A stretch of 11,333 nt of DNA from an uncultured Lachnospiraceae bacterium (GTDB taxonomy: Bacteria > Bacillota > Clostridia > Lachnospirales > Lachnospiraceae). The notes under the pieces were generated by a model. The model saw only the letters and a list, made by a program, of their open reading frames with translations, made no database searches and was not told the DNA's origin. Positions 1 through 6,307 of the stretch are shown piece by piece (position 1 is the stretch's first letter; each line of letters starts with the position of its first letter). Where the stretch lies: positions 1-11,333 of the forward strand of contig CASDUB010000012.1 in assembly GCA_949283905.1 (NCBI GenBank). The letters are read 5' to 3'. The position numbers and the translations under genes are program-made.

Positions 1-137
1 ATGCGTCAGGAGCAGATGATGTTAATAGAAAGGGGACAGCGCCGAAAGAGCGGATACCTGAATATCCGTATCTTGGGCATAAGTTTAAGAGGCTTATGAC
101 TGTCATCGAAAGATGGAGAGCTATCAAAAGTAATTAA
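1..137 (+). CDS. 3' end of an unrecognised gene (partial)
   Basis: The frame beginning at base 3 is open from the left edge to a TAA at 135-137 and gives the last 44 residues of a protein. The tail is hydrophilic and basic, ending in a probable helix with alternating hydrophobic and Lys/Arg residues (HKFKRLMTVIERWRAIKSN). No catalytic motif or membrane segment is visible, and I do not recognise the family. A competing frame starting with the ATG at base 1 stops after about 30 codons and is less convincing. The gene lies upstream of dapA in the same direction but is separated from it by a terminator, so it is probably not in the dap transcript. That terminator, 10 bases past the stop, supports this as a real gene end. 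Confidence 0.6.
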   Translation, partial: ASGADDVNRKGTAPKERIPEYPYLGHKFKRLMTVIERWRAIKSN

Positions 138-147
138 AACTTTTCCG

Positions 148-177
148 GGCGCCATCTTTATGGCGCCGTTATTTTTT
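148..177 (+). terminator. Intrinsic terminator of the upstream gene
   Basis: A perfect 8-bp GC-rich stem (GGCGCCAT, 148-155, with ATGGCGCC, 160-167) encloses a CTTT loop and is followed by a T-rich tail at 169-177 containing six consecutive T. It starts 10 bases after the stop codon of the left-edge gene and separates that gene from dapAB. Confidence 0.9.
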
Positions 178-204
178 GTCAGGAAATTTATTCTGACATC
201 TTAT
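176..204 (+). promoter_or_regulatory. Weak candidate promoter for dapAB
   Basis: TTGTCA (176-181) and TCTTAT (199-204) are separated by 17 bp, a tolerable vegetative pair. A better-looking TATAAA at 202-207 would be 20 bp from the same -35. A promoter is expected here because a terminator lies directly upstream and dapA directly downstream, but neither pairing is strong. The remaining leader to dapA is about 60 bases, with a small GAAGT/ACTTC inverted repeat (238-251) just before the ribosome site. That is too short for a lysine riboswitch. Confidence 0.3.
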
Positions 205-264
205 AAAGGCGCGAAAGAGGTAAACTAAATCATTTAAGAAGTAAGAACTTCGAAGGAGGAAAAA

Positions 265-1155
265 ATGGCAATTTTTGAAGGCGTATGTACAGCACTTGTA
301 ACACCGATGAACGCGGATGAATCGGTTAATTTTGAAAAACTTGAAGAGATCATCGAAATGCAGATCGCCGGCGGAGTCGACGCCCTTTGTATCTGCGGAA
401 CAACAGGAGAAGCTTCAACACTCAGCCATGAAGAGCATATCGAAGTAATTGCCCGCGCCGCAAAAGCGATCAACAAGAGAGTTCCTATGATTGCAGGAAC
501 AGGATCAAACAGCACAGAGACAGCGGTATATCTTTCTGTAGAAGCCGAAAAAGCAGGAGCTGACGCGCTTCTTCAGGTTTCACCGTATTATAACAAAGCG
601 ACCCAGAAAGGTCTTATAAAACATTTTTCGGCAGTTGCAGACGCTGTTAAGCTTCCGATCGTTCTGTATAATATACCGGGACGTACGGGTGTAAACATCA
701 AACCTGAGACACAGGCTTATCTTATGAACAATGTAGAAAATATCGTTGCCGTAAAAGAGGCAAGCGGAGATATTTCTTCTATCGCGAAGATATCAAAACT
801 TATCGGAAATAACGGAACTATCTATTCAGGAAATGACGACCAGGCGACAGCTATCCTGTCGGTAGGCGGAAAAGGTCTTATCTCTGTTATTTCAAATGTC
901 GCTCCGGCTTATGCTCATGAGATGGTTTGCAGCTACTTAAGAGGAGACGTTGAGAAAAGCCGTAATATGCAGCTTAACGCACTGGATCTTATTGATGCTC
1001 TTTTCTGCGAGGTCAATCCTATTCCTGTAAAAGCAGCAATGAATATGATGGGACTTAATGTGGGACCGACTCGTCTGCCGCTGTGTGAAATGGACCCGGC
1101 AAATGAAGCAAAACTTAAAAAAGCTCTCATTGATTTCGGCATTGAAGTTAAATAA
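265..1155 (+). CDS. dapA: 4-hydroxy-tetrahydrodipicolinate synthase (DapA)
   Basis: This enzyme condenses pyruvate with L-aspartate-4-semialdehyde in the first committed step of diaminopimelate and lysine synthesis; it is a cytosolic TIM-barrel aldolase. The 296-residue length is normal. Visible family landmarks are GTTGE at 45-49 (the catalytic-triad Thr is T47), SPYYN at 106-110 (Y109), YNIPGR at 135-140 (Y135 of the triad, R140 for semialdehyde binding) and K164 in VAVKEASGD, the Schiff-base lysine. By eye alignment to the E. coli enzyme, the lysine-site His pair is kept (H55, H58), but the position of E. coli Glu84 appears to be Thr86. Lysine feedback may therefore be weak, as in several Gram-positive enzymes; this is inference. 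The start is fixed by GGAGG at 255-259, five bases before the ATG. dapB follows after 18 bases in the same transcript. Confidence 0.98.
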   Translation: MAIFEGVCTALVTPMNADESVNFEKLEEIIEMQIAGGVDALCICGTTGEASTLSHEEHIEVIARAAKAINKRVPMIAGTGSNSTETAVYLSVEAEKAGADALLQVSPYYNKATQKGLIKHFSAVADAVKLPIVLYNIPGRTGVNIKPETQAYLMNNVENIVAVKEASGDISSIAKISKLIGNNGTIYSGNDDQATAILSVGGKGLISVISNVAPAYAHEMVCSYLRGDVEKSRNMQLNALDLIDALFCEVNPIPVKAAMNMMGLNVGPTRLPLCEMDPANEAKLKKALIDFGIEVK

Positions 1156-1173
1156 TACAGAGGAGTATTTAAA

Positions 1174-1926
1174 ATGGTAAGAATAATTATGAGCGGATGC
1201 TGCGGCCATATGGGACAGGTTATCTCAGGTATTGTCGCTGCGGACGCTGATTCAAAAATAGTTGCAGGTATCGATCCGGCAGGAAAAGACATGGGATATC
1301 CCGTATTTAAAAGCGCTGCCGAGTGCGATGTAGAAGCAGATGTATGCATTGATTTTTCATCTTTTAAGGCTGTGGATGCCCTGATAGACTACTGTACTGA
1401 AAAGAAACTTCCGCTTGTGGAATGTACGACGGGTCTTACGCCTGAACAGCTCGAGAAGTTAAGTGAAATGAGCAAAAGCGTTGCGGTTCTGCGTTCGGCA
1501 AACATGTCTCTCGGAATCAACACGCTGATGAAACTTCTTGCGGATGCGGCAAAAGTTTTCGCTCCGGCGGGATTTGACATTGAGATAGTTGAAAAACATC
1601 ACAATCTCAAAAAAGACGCTCCGTCGGGAACAGCCCTTGCACTGGCCGATTCTATAAATGAAGCCATGAACAACGAATATGAATATGTCTATGACAGAAG
1701 CCAAAGACATGAAGCAAGAGACTCGAAAGAACTCGGAATCTCTGCGGTAAGAGGCGGAACTATTGTCGGCGAGCATGAGGTGATATTCGCCGGAACGGAC
1801 GAGGTTATAGAATTTAAGCATACGGCATATTCAAAGGCGGTTTTCGGAAAAGGAGCAGTGGAAGCGTCAAAATTCCTTGCAGGAAAGCCTGCCGGAATGT
1901 ATAACATGCAGGATGTGATTAAATAA
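1174..1926 (+). CDS. dapB: 4-hydroxy-tetrahydrodipicolinate reductase (DapB)
   Basis: DapB reduces the DapA product to tetrahydrodipicolinate with NAD(P)H, giving the branch intermediate for meso-diaminopimelate (cell wall) and lysine. The N-terminal Rossmann domain shows the dinucleotide motif G8-x-x-G11-x-M13-G14. The acidic residue after the second strand (D34 in GIDPAG) suits ribose binding and suggests NADH can be used. The C-terminal domain carries the family signature at 140-153 (EKHHNLKKDAPSGT), with the predicted catalytic H142 and K146 and the substrate-binding S151-G152-T153. The 250-residue length matches compact Gram-positive forms (E. coli has 273). An AGAGGAG ribosome site lies a few bases before the ATG. 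The gene is 18 bases behind dapA and ends at a bidirectional terminator, so dapAB appears to be a two-gene unit. Confidence 0.97.
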   Translation: MVRIIMSGCCGHMGQVISGIVAADADSKIVAGIDPAGKDMGYPVFKSAAECDVEADVCIDFSSFKAVDALIDYCTEKKLPLVECTTGLTPEQLEKLSEMSKSVAVLRSANMSLGINTLMKLLADAAKVFAPAGFDIEIVEKHHNLKKDAPSGTALALADSINEAMNNEYEYVYDRSQRHEARDSKELGISAVRGGTIVGEHEVIFAGTDEVIEFKHTAYSKAVFGKGAVEASKFLAGKPAGMYNMQDVIK

Positions 1927-1935
1927 TTATATGAA

Positions 1936-1981
1936 AAAAAGAGCGTTGAAACGATTTTGCGGGGTGTTCAACGCTCTTTTT
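1936..1981. terminator. Bidirectional terminator between dapB and pepD
   Basis: GAGCGTTGAA (1941-1950) pairs perfectly with TTCAACGCTC (1967-1976). Flanking A and T runs extend the stem to about 15 bp (1936-1950 with 1967-1981) around a 16-base loop. T runs are present on both strands: TTTTT after the stem on the plus strand and TTTTTTT on the minus strand. It starts 10 bases past the dapB stop and lies about 33 bases past the pepD stop, so one hairpin can serve both convergent units. Confidence 0.9.
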
Positions 1982-2013
1982 ATAAAAAGATATGAGGTGA
2001 TCAAAATTTTAGA

Positions 2014-3456
2014 TCAGCGGAGTCTTTTGAGTGTTTCCTTGAGAAGTTCCCACGTTCTCTCCACTGAATTAAGATCGAGTTCTTCGTCTGTAGTGTGAAT
2101 ATTGTTCATCTGAGGACCGAATGAAATGCAGTCGAGTCCTTCGATTTTTGAAGAAAAGATACCGCACTCAAGTCCTGCGTGGATGCCGAGTACTTTCGGT
2201 TCTTCGCCGTATTGTTCTTTATATACTTCCACCATAACGTCGCGTATACGTGAAACAGGAGTATATGCCCAACCCGGATAATCCCCCTGTGCTTCGGCGC
2301 TTCCGCCGAAAATCTTAAATATCGAGGAGAATCTCTCAAATAAGAATAATTTTTCACTTTCTACCGAGCTTCTGAGGGAAGAAGAGAAGACAACTTCGTT
2401 ATCGCCTGTAGTAAGGATTCCAAGGTTGATGGAAGTCTGAACAAGACCTTCAACATCGGGATTCATTCGCTGGATTCCGTTCGGAATATTGAGCAGGATA
2501 AAGATAACGGCTGCAGTTGATTCTTTTGTCATGCATTCGGCTGATGTTGATTTTTCAACAGTAAATTCTGTTTTGAGGGAACCTTCAACAGTTTCATATT
2601 CGGCGCATATCATGTCAAATTCTTTCTTCATAAGAGATACTGCCTCTTCTGAATTTGAAACGAGGACAGATGCTTCGCTTATCTTTGAAATAGCATTATC
2701 TTTTTCTCCGCCTGATACGCTGATGATCTTCATATTGGTATCAAAAAGCGCATTTAAAATTCTTCCAAGAGCAATATTTGAGTTTAGTCTTCCGAGATGG
2801 ATCTCAGCTCCTGAATGCCCTCCTTTAAATCCTGAAAGCCTGATGTGGATAATATCTCCGGAAAGATTTTCTTTTTTGTACGGAAGTTTTCCGACGGCAG
2901 TCATACCGCCGGCGCAGCTTACGGTAAAGATTCCTTCGTCCTCGGAATCAATATTGATCAAAGTCTTTCCTTTCAGATCGGAAGTGTTAAGAGCGGTGGC
3001 GCCTATAAGTCCGATCTCCTCATCCGATGTTACGAGAAGTTCGATAGGAGGATGAGGAATATCGTCAGATGCAAGAATAGCCAGACCGTATGCAACAGCA
3101 ATTCCGTCGTCGCCTCCGAGGGAGGTTTTGTCCGCTGTAAGCCAATGATCGTTGACGATCTTAAGATCAAGCCCTTCCTTCTCAAGATCTTTCTCGCTGT
3201 CGGCTGTTTTTACGGCTACCATGTCCATATGTCCCTGGATTATAACTGTGTCGGAGTTTTCATATCCCGATGTGCCGTCTTTCCATATGATGACATTTTT
3301 TGAATCATCCTGTCTGTATTTCAGGTTGTGATTTTTCGCAAACTGCACAAGATAATCGCTTATTTTATCGACGTTTCCCGATCCGTGAGGAATGCTGCAC
3401 ATTTCTTCAAAATAAGAAAGAACGGCAGCAGGTTCGAATTTGCTTAATACTGACAT
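2014..3456 (-). CDS. pepD: Cytosolic beta-alanyl/aminoacyl-histidine dipeptidase PepD (M20C family)
   Basis: This is a di-zinc cytosolic dipeptidase of broad specificity (carnosinase-like). The M20 landmarks are complete: GHMDMV with H76 and D78, GGDDG with bridging D116, SDEEIG with general base E146 and ligand E147, NIDSEDE with D170, GGHSGAEIH at 212-220 in the lid/dimer domain, and NNIHTT with H454. The 480-residue length is typical. The start is supported by AAGGAAG several bases before the ATG. The stop codon of the upstream small gene and this ATG are separated by one base (TAAAATG), so translation is probably coupled. It is the last gene of a leftward unit that also contains an OPT peptide transporter, which suggests it hydrolyses imported short peptides; that link is inference. 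A bidirectional terminator follows. Confidence 0.96.
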   Translation of the reverse strand: MSVLSKFEPAAVLSYFEEMCSIPHGSGNVDKISDYLVQFAKNHNLKYRQDDSKNVIIWKDGTSGYENSDTVIIQGHMDMVAVKTADSEKDLEKEGLDLKIVNDHWLTADKTSLGGDDGIAVAYGLAILASDDIPHPPIELLVTSDEEIGLIGATALNTSDLKGKTLINIDSEDEGIFTVSCAGGMTAVGKLPYKKENLSGDIIHIRLSGFKGGHSGAEIHLGRLNSNIALGRILNALFDTNMKIISVSGGEKDNAISKISEASVLVSNSEEAVSLMKKEFDMICAEYETVEGSLKTEFTVEKSTSAECMTKESTAAVIFILLNIPNGIQRMNPDVEGLVQTSINLGILTTGDNEVVFSSSLRSSVESEKLFLFERFSSIFKIFGGSAEAQGDYPGWAYTPVSRIRDVMVEVYKEQYGEEPKVLGIHAGLECGIFSSKIEGLDCISFGPQMNNIHTTDEELDLNSVERTWELLKETLKRLR

Positions 3457-3457
3457 T

Positions 3458-3808
3458 TTATTTCTTCCTTTTTACTTTATAATATTTATTGTTTTCTTCT
3501 CTGAGCTGACCGGTGCGAAGCATGTAGTCAAGCAGCTGCTTCGTAAAATCTTTAGGTTTCGTCACTATGCTCTTATCTTTAGATAGCGGAAATCTTGCCG
3601 TCATCCCCGTTACCATTTTTTCTATTTCAGATGCTGTTATGTAATCGTTTTTTCTCAAGTATTTATTTACGCGGGCGACGCCGTTTGAAAAGAGAAGATT
3701 CATAAGATCCCTTGTCTTTGAGATCTGGTGCTTCATGCCCCAAAGATAAAGAAAGGCGCCTGCCGCGGCAAAAAGTAATATTCCTATGATAACTGTGCTG
3801 GGTTTCAT
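3458..3808 (-). CDS. Small membrane-anchored protein with possible winged-helix domain
   Basis: I do not recognise a named family. Of 116 residues, about 5-24 form one strong hydrophobic segment (IIGILLFAAAGAFLYLWG). The positive charge just after it (K26, K31, R33) predicts an anchor with the C-terminal part in the cytoplasm. The soluble part reads like a small winged helix: helix-rich 34-70 including YITASEIEKMV, a second helix at about 87-99 (DFTKQLLDYMLRTG), then a strand-turn-strand 'wing' (QLREENNKYYKVKRKK) with a very basic end. That reading is from sequence pattern only; a non-DNA-binding protein-interaction fold is equally possible. An AGGTGA ribosome site precedes the ATG. The gene sits 11 bases behind the PqqD-like gene and is coupled to pepD by a TAAAATG junction, so the three genes are probably expressed together. 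Confidence 0.78.
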   Translation of the reverse strand: MKPSTVIIGILLFAAAGAFLYLWGMKHQISKTRDLMNLLFSNGVARVNKYLRKNDYITASEIEKMVTGMTARFPLSKDKSIVTKPKDFTKQLLDYMLRTGQLREENNKYYKVKRKK

Positions 3809-3819
3809 GTATTCACCTG

Positions 3820-4158
3820 TTATTTATTAATAAAACGAATATATTTGTGCTGTTCCATTATGGCAAAAAATTTGCTGAGACGCTCGTAAAGCTGATTTCC
3901 GGCGTCGCTGTATTCGTCTGCAAGATTTTTGCCGATTTCATACAGGTTTTTTTTGCCGTCTATCTGTTTCCAGATAAAACTTCCGTTTTTATCGAGTTTA
4001 ATAAGGCTGAAACGTGGTTTTTTAAAGAGTTTCTGTGCGAGAGTATTGTAAAAACCCGTGTTTTCTATGACAAGTTCTATGATCCCGTCATCGAGGGTAT
4101 TCCATTTTATATTGTTTATCTCAGGTATATTGTCCAGATAATTTTTCTTTTTTTTCAT
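3820..4158 (-). CDS. Stand-alone PqqD-family protein (RRE-like fold)
   Basis: The 112-residue protein matches the PqqD pattern over about 52-110: a strand pair around SLIKLDKNGSFIWKQIDG, a helix (NLYEIGKNLADEY), and a long helix ending with the hydrophobic tail typical of the fold (LYERLSKFFAIMEQHKYIRFI). In PQQ and RiPP pathways this fold binds precursor-peptide leaders and presents them to a radical SAM or other modifying enzyme. An additional N-terminal part (about 25-48, with NTGFYNTLAQKLFKKP) resembles the extension of a clostridial PqqD-like group as I remember it. No radical SAM enzyme, precursor peptide or exporter lies nearby, so a RiPP role is not supported here and its partner is unknown. 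A GGAG ribosome site lies five bases before the ATG. The gene has its own strong upstream promoter and a structured leader. Confidence 0.87.
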   Translation of the reverse strand: MKKKKNYLDNIPEINNIKWNTLDDGIIELVIENTGFYNTLAQKLFKKPRFSLIKLDKNGSFIWKQIDGKKNLYEIGKNLADEYSDAGNQLYERLSKFFAIMEQHKYIRFINK

Positions 4159-4190
4159 ATAATCTCCGTCAGAGTCGTTCTTTATAGCAG

Positions 4191-4241
4191 AAAGAGCAGC
4201 GGATGCGGCTGCTCTGTTAAGAAGTACATCCTCTGCTCTTT
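4191..4241 (-). promoter_or_regulatory. Leader/intergenic element with two mutually exclusive hairpins
   Basis: Reading leftward, two helices compete for the same 3' arm. Helix A pairs AAAGAGCAGAGGATG (4241-4227) with CATCCGCTGCTCTTT (4205-4191), 14 of 15 positions paired, around a 21-base loop. Helix B is a perfect 8-bp stem, AGAGCAGC (4215-4208) with GCTGCTCT (4200-4193), around a 7-base loop. The 3' side continues as TTTCTGC, only a weak U-tract. It may be a leaky terminator of the transporter gene, a leader attenuator for the PqqD gene, or a processing/stability structure. The predicted start of the internal promoter falls at about 4237, so RNA made there would contain nearly all of helix A. 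Confidence 0.55.
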
Positions 4242-4243
4242 TA

Positions 4244-4272
4244 ATTTTAATTCAGATAACCGACATGGTCAA
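4244..4272 (-). promoter_or_regulatory. Internal promoter for the PqqD-like / membrane protein / pepD genes
   Basis: On the minus strand, TTGACC (4272-4267) and TAAAAT (4249-4244) are separated by exactly 17 bp. Each box matches the vegetative consensus at five of six bases. It lies just past the transporter stop codon and would start RNA near 4237, leaving a leader of about 79 bases. The three downstream genes can therefore be made without the transporter. Confidence 0.72.
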
Positions 4273-4278
4273 TATGAA

Positions 4279-6189
4279 TTATTGTACTTTTTGTTTACGG
4301 CATACCTTTATGAGAATAGCAAGGAGTACCGCAAATGCAATAAGTCCGATGATATTTCCGAGATTGCCGTATGATTCGCCGTAGATCCATGAAATATTAA
4401 AGTCGAGTCCGAATATGGCGAATACTGCAAGAAGAATTCCGACGATACCTTCTCCGGCTATCATACCTGATGAGAACAGGATACCGGACTGAACGGAATT
4501 TTCTTTCTGCTTGTCGCTCGCGTATTTGCGGTTTTCAATTACTCTCTTGATAACGCCTCCGACAAAGATTGCCGCGCTGAGGTGTATAGGAAGGTAAAGA
4601 CCGATTGCAAAAGCAAGAACCGGAATACCTATTATGTCTACTGCGATTGCGATAAATATACCGATGATAACAAGGGTCCATGGAAGTGTTGAACCCATAA
4701 CGCCTTCTACAACCATCTTCATGAGAGACGCCTGAGGAGCAGGAATCTGTGTCGAGCCGTATCCCCATGCCTGGTTGAGAAGATACATGATAAGACCGAT
4801 CGTAAATGAAGCAACAACAGCGCCTATGATCTCAGCGATCTGCTGTTTCTTAGGAGTTGCTCCGATTATATATCCTGTCTTAAGATCCTGTGAAGTATCT
4901 CCCGCGATAGCGGCGATGATACAGATAATTGTTCCGACTGAAATAGCGGCAATCATTCCGTCAGCTCCGTCATTGCCTGTTACTTTGAAAAGGAGTGTGG
5001 ATATCAGGAGCGTTGCTATAGCCATACCCGATACAGGGTTGTTGCTGCTTCCTACAAGACCGACCATACGCGATGCAACCGTGGCAAAGAAGAAACCAAA
5101 GACGATTATCATGATCGCTCCGCCGAAGTTTACAGGAATAGTCGGAACGGCTACGATTACAATAGCTACGATTATAATTCCGAGAAGAACCGTCTTCATT
5201 GAAAGATCCTGTGAAGTACGAACGCCTGTGGATTTGTTTTTGCCGAATCCTCCGATAGTATTTTTGAAAGTCCTGATCATAGTCGGGAAGGTTTTGATAA
5301 GGCTTATGATACCGCCGCCTGCTACCGCTCCGGCGCCTATATATCGGACATATTCGCTCCATATAGATCCGGGATCCAATGCGTTAAACGGCATGAGGGC
5401 TCCTGCGGCATCCTTTACCGTAGACAGAGAGTCTCCGCCGAAGAATGAAATAGCCGGGATGAGAGCGAGATAAGATAAAATACCTCCCGCAAACATGTAG
5501 CTTGATACTTTGAACCCGCAGATATATCCTACGCCGGCAAGGGCAGGAAGAACGTCCATACCTACGCCGCCTGTGTATCCCGAAGCTTTGATGTCAAAGT
5601 TGACTTCGCTTGGGAAAAGGCAGAGTCCGTCTGCGATAAATTTAAAGAGTGCTGCGATTCCGAGACCTGAAAATACTGCTTTAGAGCTGTTGCCGCCTTC
5701 TTCCGCAGCAAGAAGAACTTCGGCACAGGCTGTTCCTTCCGGATATGGAAGAACTCCATGTTCTTCAACTATGAGGGCTGTTCTCAGCGGAACCATGAAC
5801 AATGTTCCGAGAATACCTCCGCAGATTGCGATAATGGAGATTGAAAGAAGTGAAGGCGCTGAACATACACCTTCGTCTGCCCACATAAAAATAGCAGGCA
5901 ATGTGAAAATTGCGCCTGCTGCCAATGACTCACCTGCGGAACCCATAGTCTGAACTATGTTGTTCTCAAGAATCGAATCTCTTTTAAGTACTTTACGGAT
6001 AATACCCATAGAGATTACTGCAGCAGGGATTGATGCGGAAACCGTCATGCCGACACGCAAGCCGAGATAAGCGTTAGCAGCACCGAACACAACGGCAAGG
6101 ATGACACCGAGCACGATGGATGTTACGGTGAATTCCGGCATTACTTTGTCCGGACTTATATACGGTTTAAATTCCGATTTGTTATCCAT
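4279..6189 (-). CDS. OPT-family oligopeptide transporter
   Basis: This 636-residue integral membrane protein has roughly 14-16 hydrophobic segments, the size and layout of prokaryotic OPT transporters, which import oligopeptides or metal chelates by ion coupling across the cytoplasmic membrane. Family motifs include NAYLGLRVGMTVSASIPAAV at 39-58, NNIVQTMGSAGESLAAGAIF at 76-95, LPYPEGTACAEVL at 147-159, GSSNNPVSGM at 380-389 and AGDTSQDLKTG at 429-439. A hydrophilic loop at about 303-330 divides the two halves. Substrate specificity cannot be read from the sequence. Neighbouring pepD favours peptides, but some relatives move iron-siderophore complexes. An AAGGAGG site six bases before the ATG and an extended -10 promoter upstream mark this as the first gene of its unit. 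Confidence 0.96.
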   Translation of the reverse strand: MDNKSEFKPYISPDKVMPEFTVTSIVLGVILAVVFGAANAYLGLRVGMTVSASIPAAVISMGIIRKVLKRDSILENNIVQTMGSAGESLAAGAIFTLPAIFMWADEGVCSAPSLLSISIIAICGGILGTLFMVPLRTALIVEEHGVLPYPEGTACAEVLLAAEEGGNSSKAVFSGLGIAALFKFIADGLCLFPSEVNFDIKASGYTGGVGMDVLPALAGVGYICGFKVSSYMFAGGILSYLALIPAISFFGGDSLSTVKDAAGALMPFNALDPGSIWSEYVRYIGAGAVAGGGIISLIKTFPTMIRTFKNTIGGFGKNKSTGVRTSQDLSMKTVLLGIIIVAIVIVAVPTIPVNFGGAIMIIVFGFFFATVASRMVGLVGSSNNPVSGMAIATLLISTLLFKVTGNDGADGMIAAISVGTIICIIAAIAGDTSQDLKTGYIIGATPKKQQIAEIIGAVVASFTIGLIMYLLNQAWGYGSTQIPAPQASLMKMVVEGVMGSTLPWTLVIIGIFIAIAVDIIGIPVLAFAIGLYLPIHLSAAIFVGGVIKRVIENRKYASDKQKENSVQSGILFSSGMIAGEGIVGILLAVFAIFGLDFNISWIYGESYGNLGNIIGLIAFAVLLAILIKVCRKQKVQ

Positions 6190-6222
6190 GTTTTTCCTCC
6201 TTCATTGAAATACGTAAAGAAT

Positions 6223-6251
6223 ATTTTACCATACTCAATGATGACGTGCAA
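6223..6251 (-). promoter_or_regulatory. Promoter of the OPT transporter gene
   Basis: On the minus strand, TTGCAC (6251-6246) is followed after 17 bp by TAAAAT (6228-6223). TG lies one base upstream of the -10 box (TGGTAAAAT), an extended -10 arrangement that compensates for the mediocre -35. It lies between the prs terminator and the transporter ribosome site, with a leader of about 30 bases. Confidence 0.7.
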
Positions 6252-6256
6252 CGAAG

Positions 6257-6299
6257 AAAAAATAATAACAAAGCCGGCGCATTTTTATGCGCCGGCTTT
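6257..6299 (-). terminator. Intrinsic terminator of the yerC-murC-dnaB-dnaI-prs operon
   Basis: A perfect 13-bp stem, AAAGCCGGCGCAT (on the minus strand 6299-6287) with ATGCGCCGGCTTT (6282-6270), encloses a 4-base loop. It is followed leftward by a U-rich tail, TTTGTTATTATTTTTT. It begins 8 bases past the prs stop codon and just before the transporter promoter, cleanly separating the two leftward units. Confidence 0.93.
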
Positions 6300-6307
6300 G
6301 GAAACAT

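Noticed and set aside
178..264. Lysine riboswitch (L-box) or T-box in front of dapA
   Set aside because: Fewer than 90 bases lie between the upstream terminator and dapA, too short for either element, and no conserved core or antiterminator is visible. Only small inverted repeats are present.
2489..3055. Rightward reading frame of 188 codons inside pepD
   Set aside because: It is antisense to a dipeptidase with a complete set of M20 metal ligands, has no ribosome site and shows no recognisable domain.
4159..4278. RiPP precursor peptide next to the PqqD-like gene
   Set aside because: No short open frame with a ribosome site and a leader/core pattern is present on either strand; the region is explained by a promoter and hairpins.
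3847..4374. Rightward reading frame of 175 codons across the PqqD-like gene
   Set aside because: It is antisense to the PqqD-like gene and the transporter end, lacks a ribosome site, and runs through the promoter and hairpin region.
4775..5473. Rightward reading frame of 232 codons inside the OPT transporter
   Set aside because: It mirrors the codons of a fully motif-supported membrane protein; its Ile/Pro/Ala-rich product is a typical complement artefact.
6182..6190. DnaA-box-like TTATCCATG near the transporter start
   Set aside because: It matches TTATCCACA at seven of nine bases but stands alone and is explained by the transporter's first codons. No cluster of boxes or A/T-rich unwinding element is present, so there is no origin here despite the replication genes.
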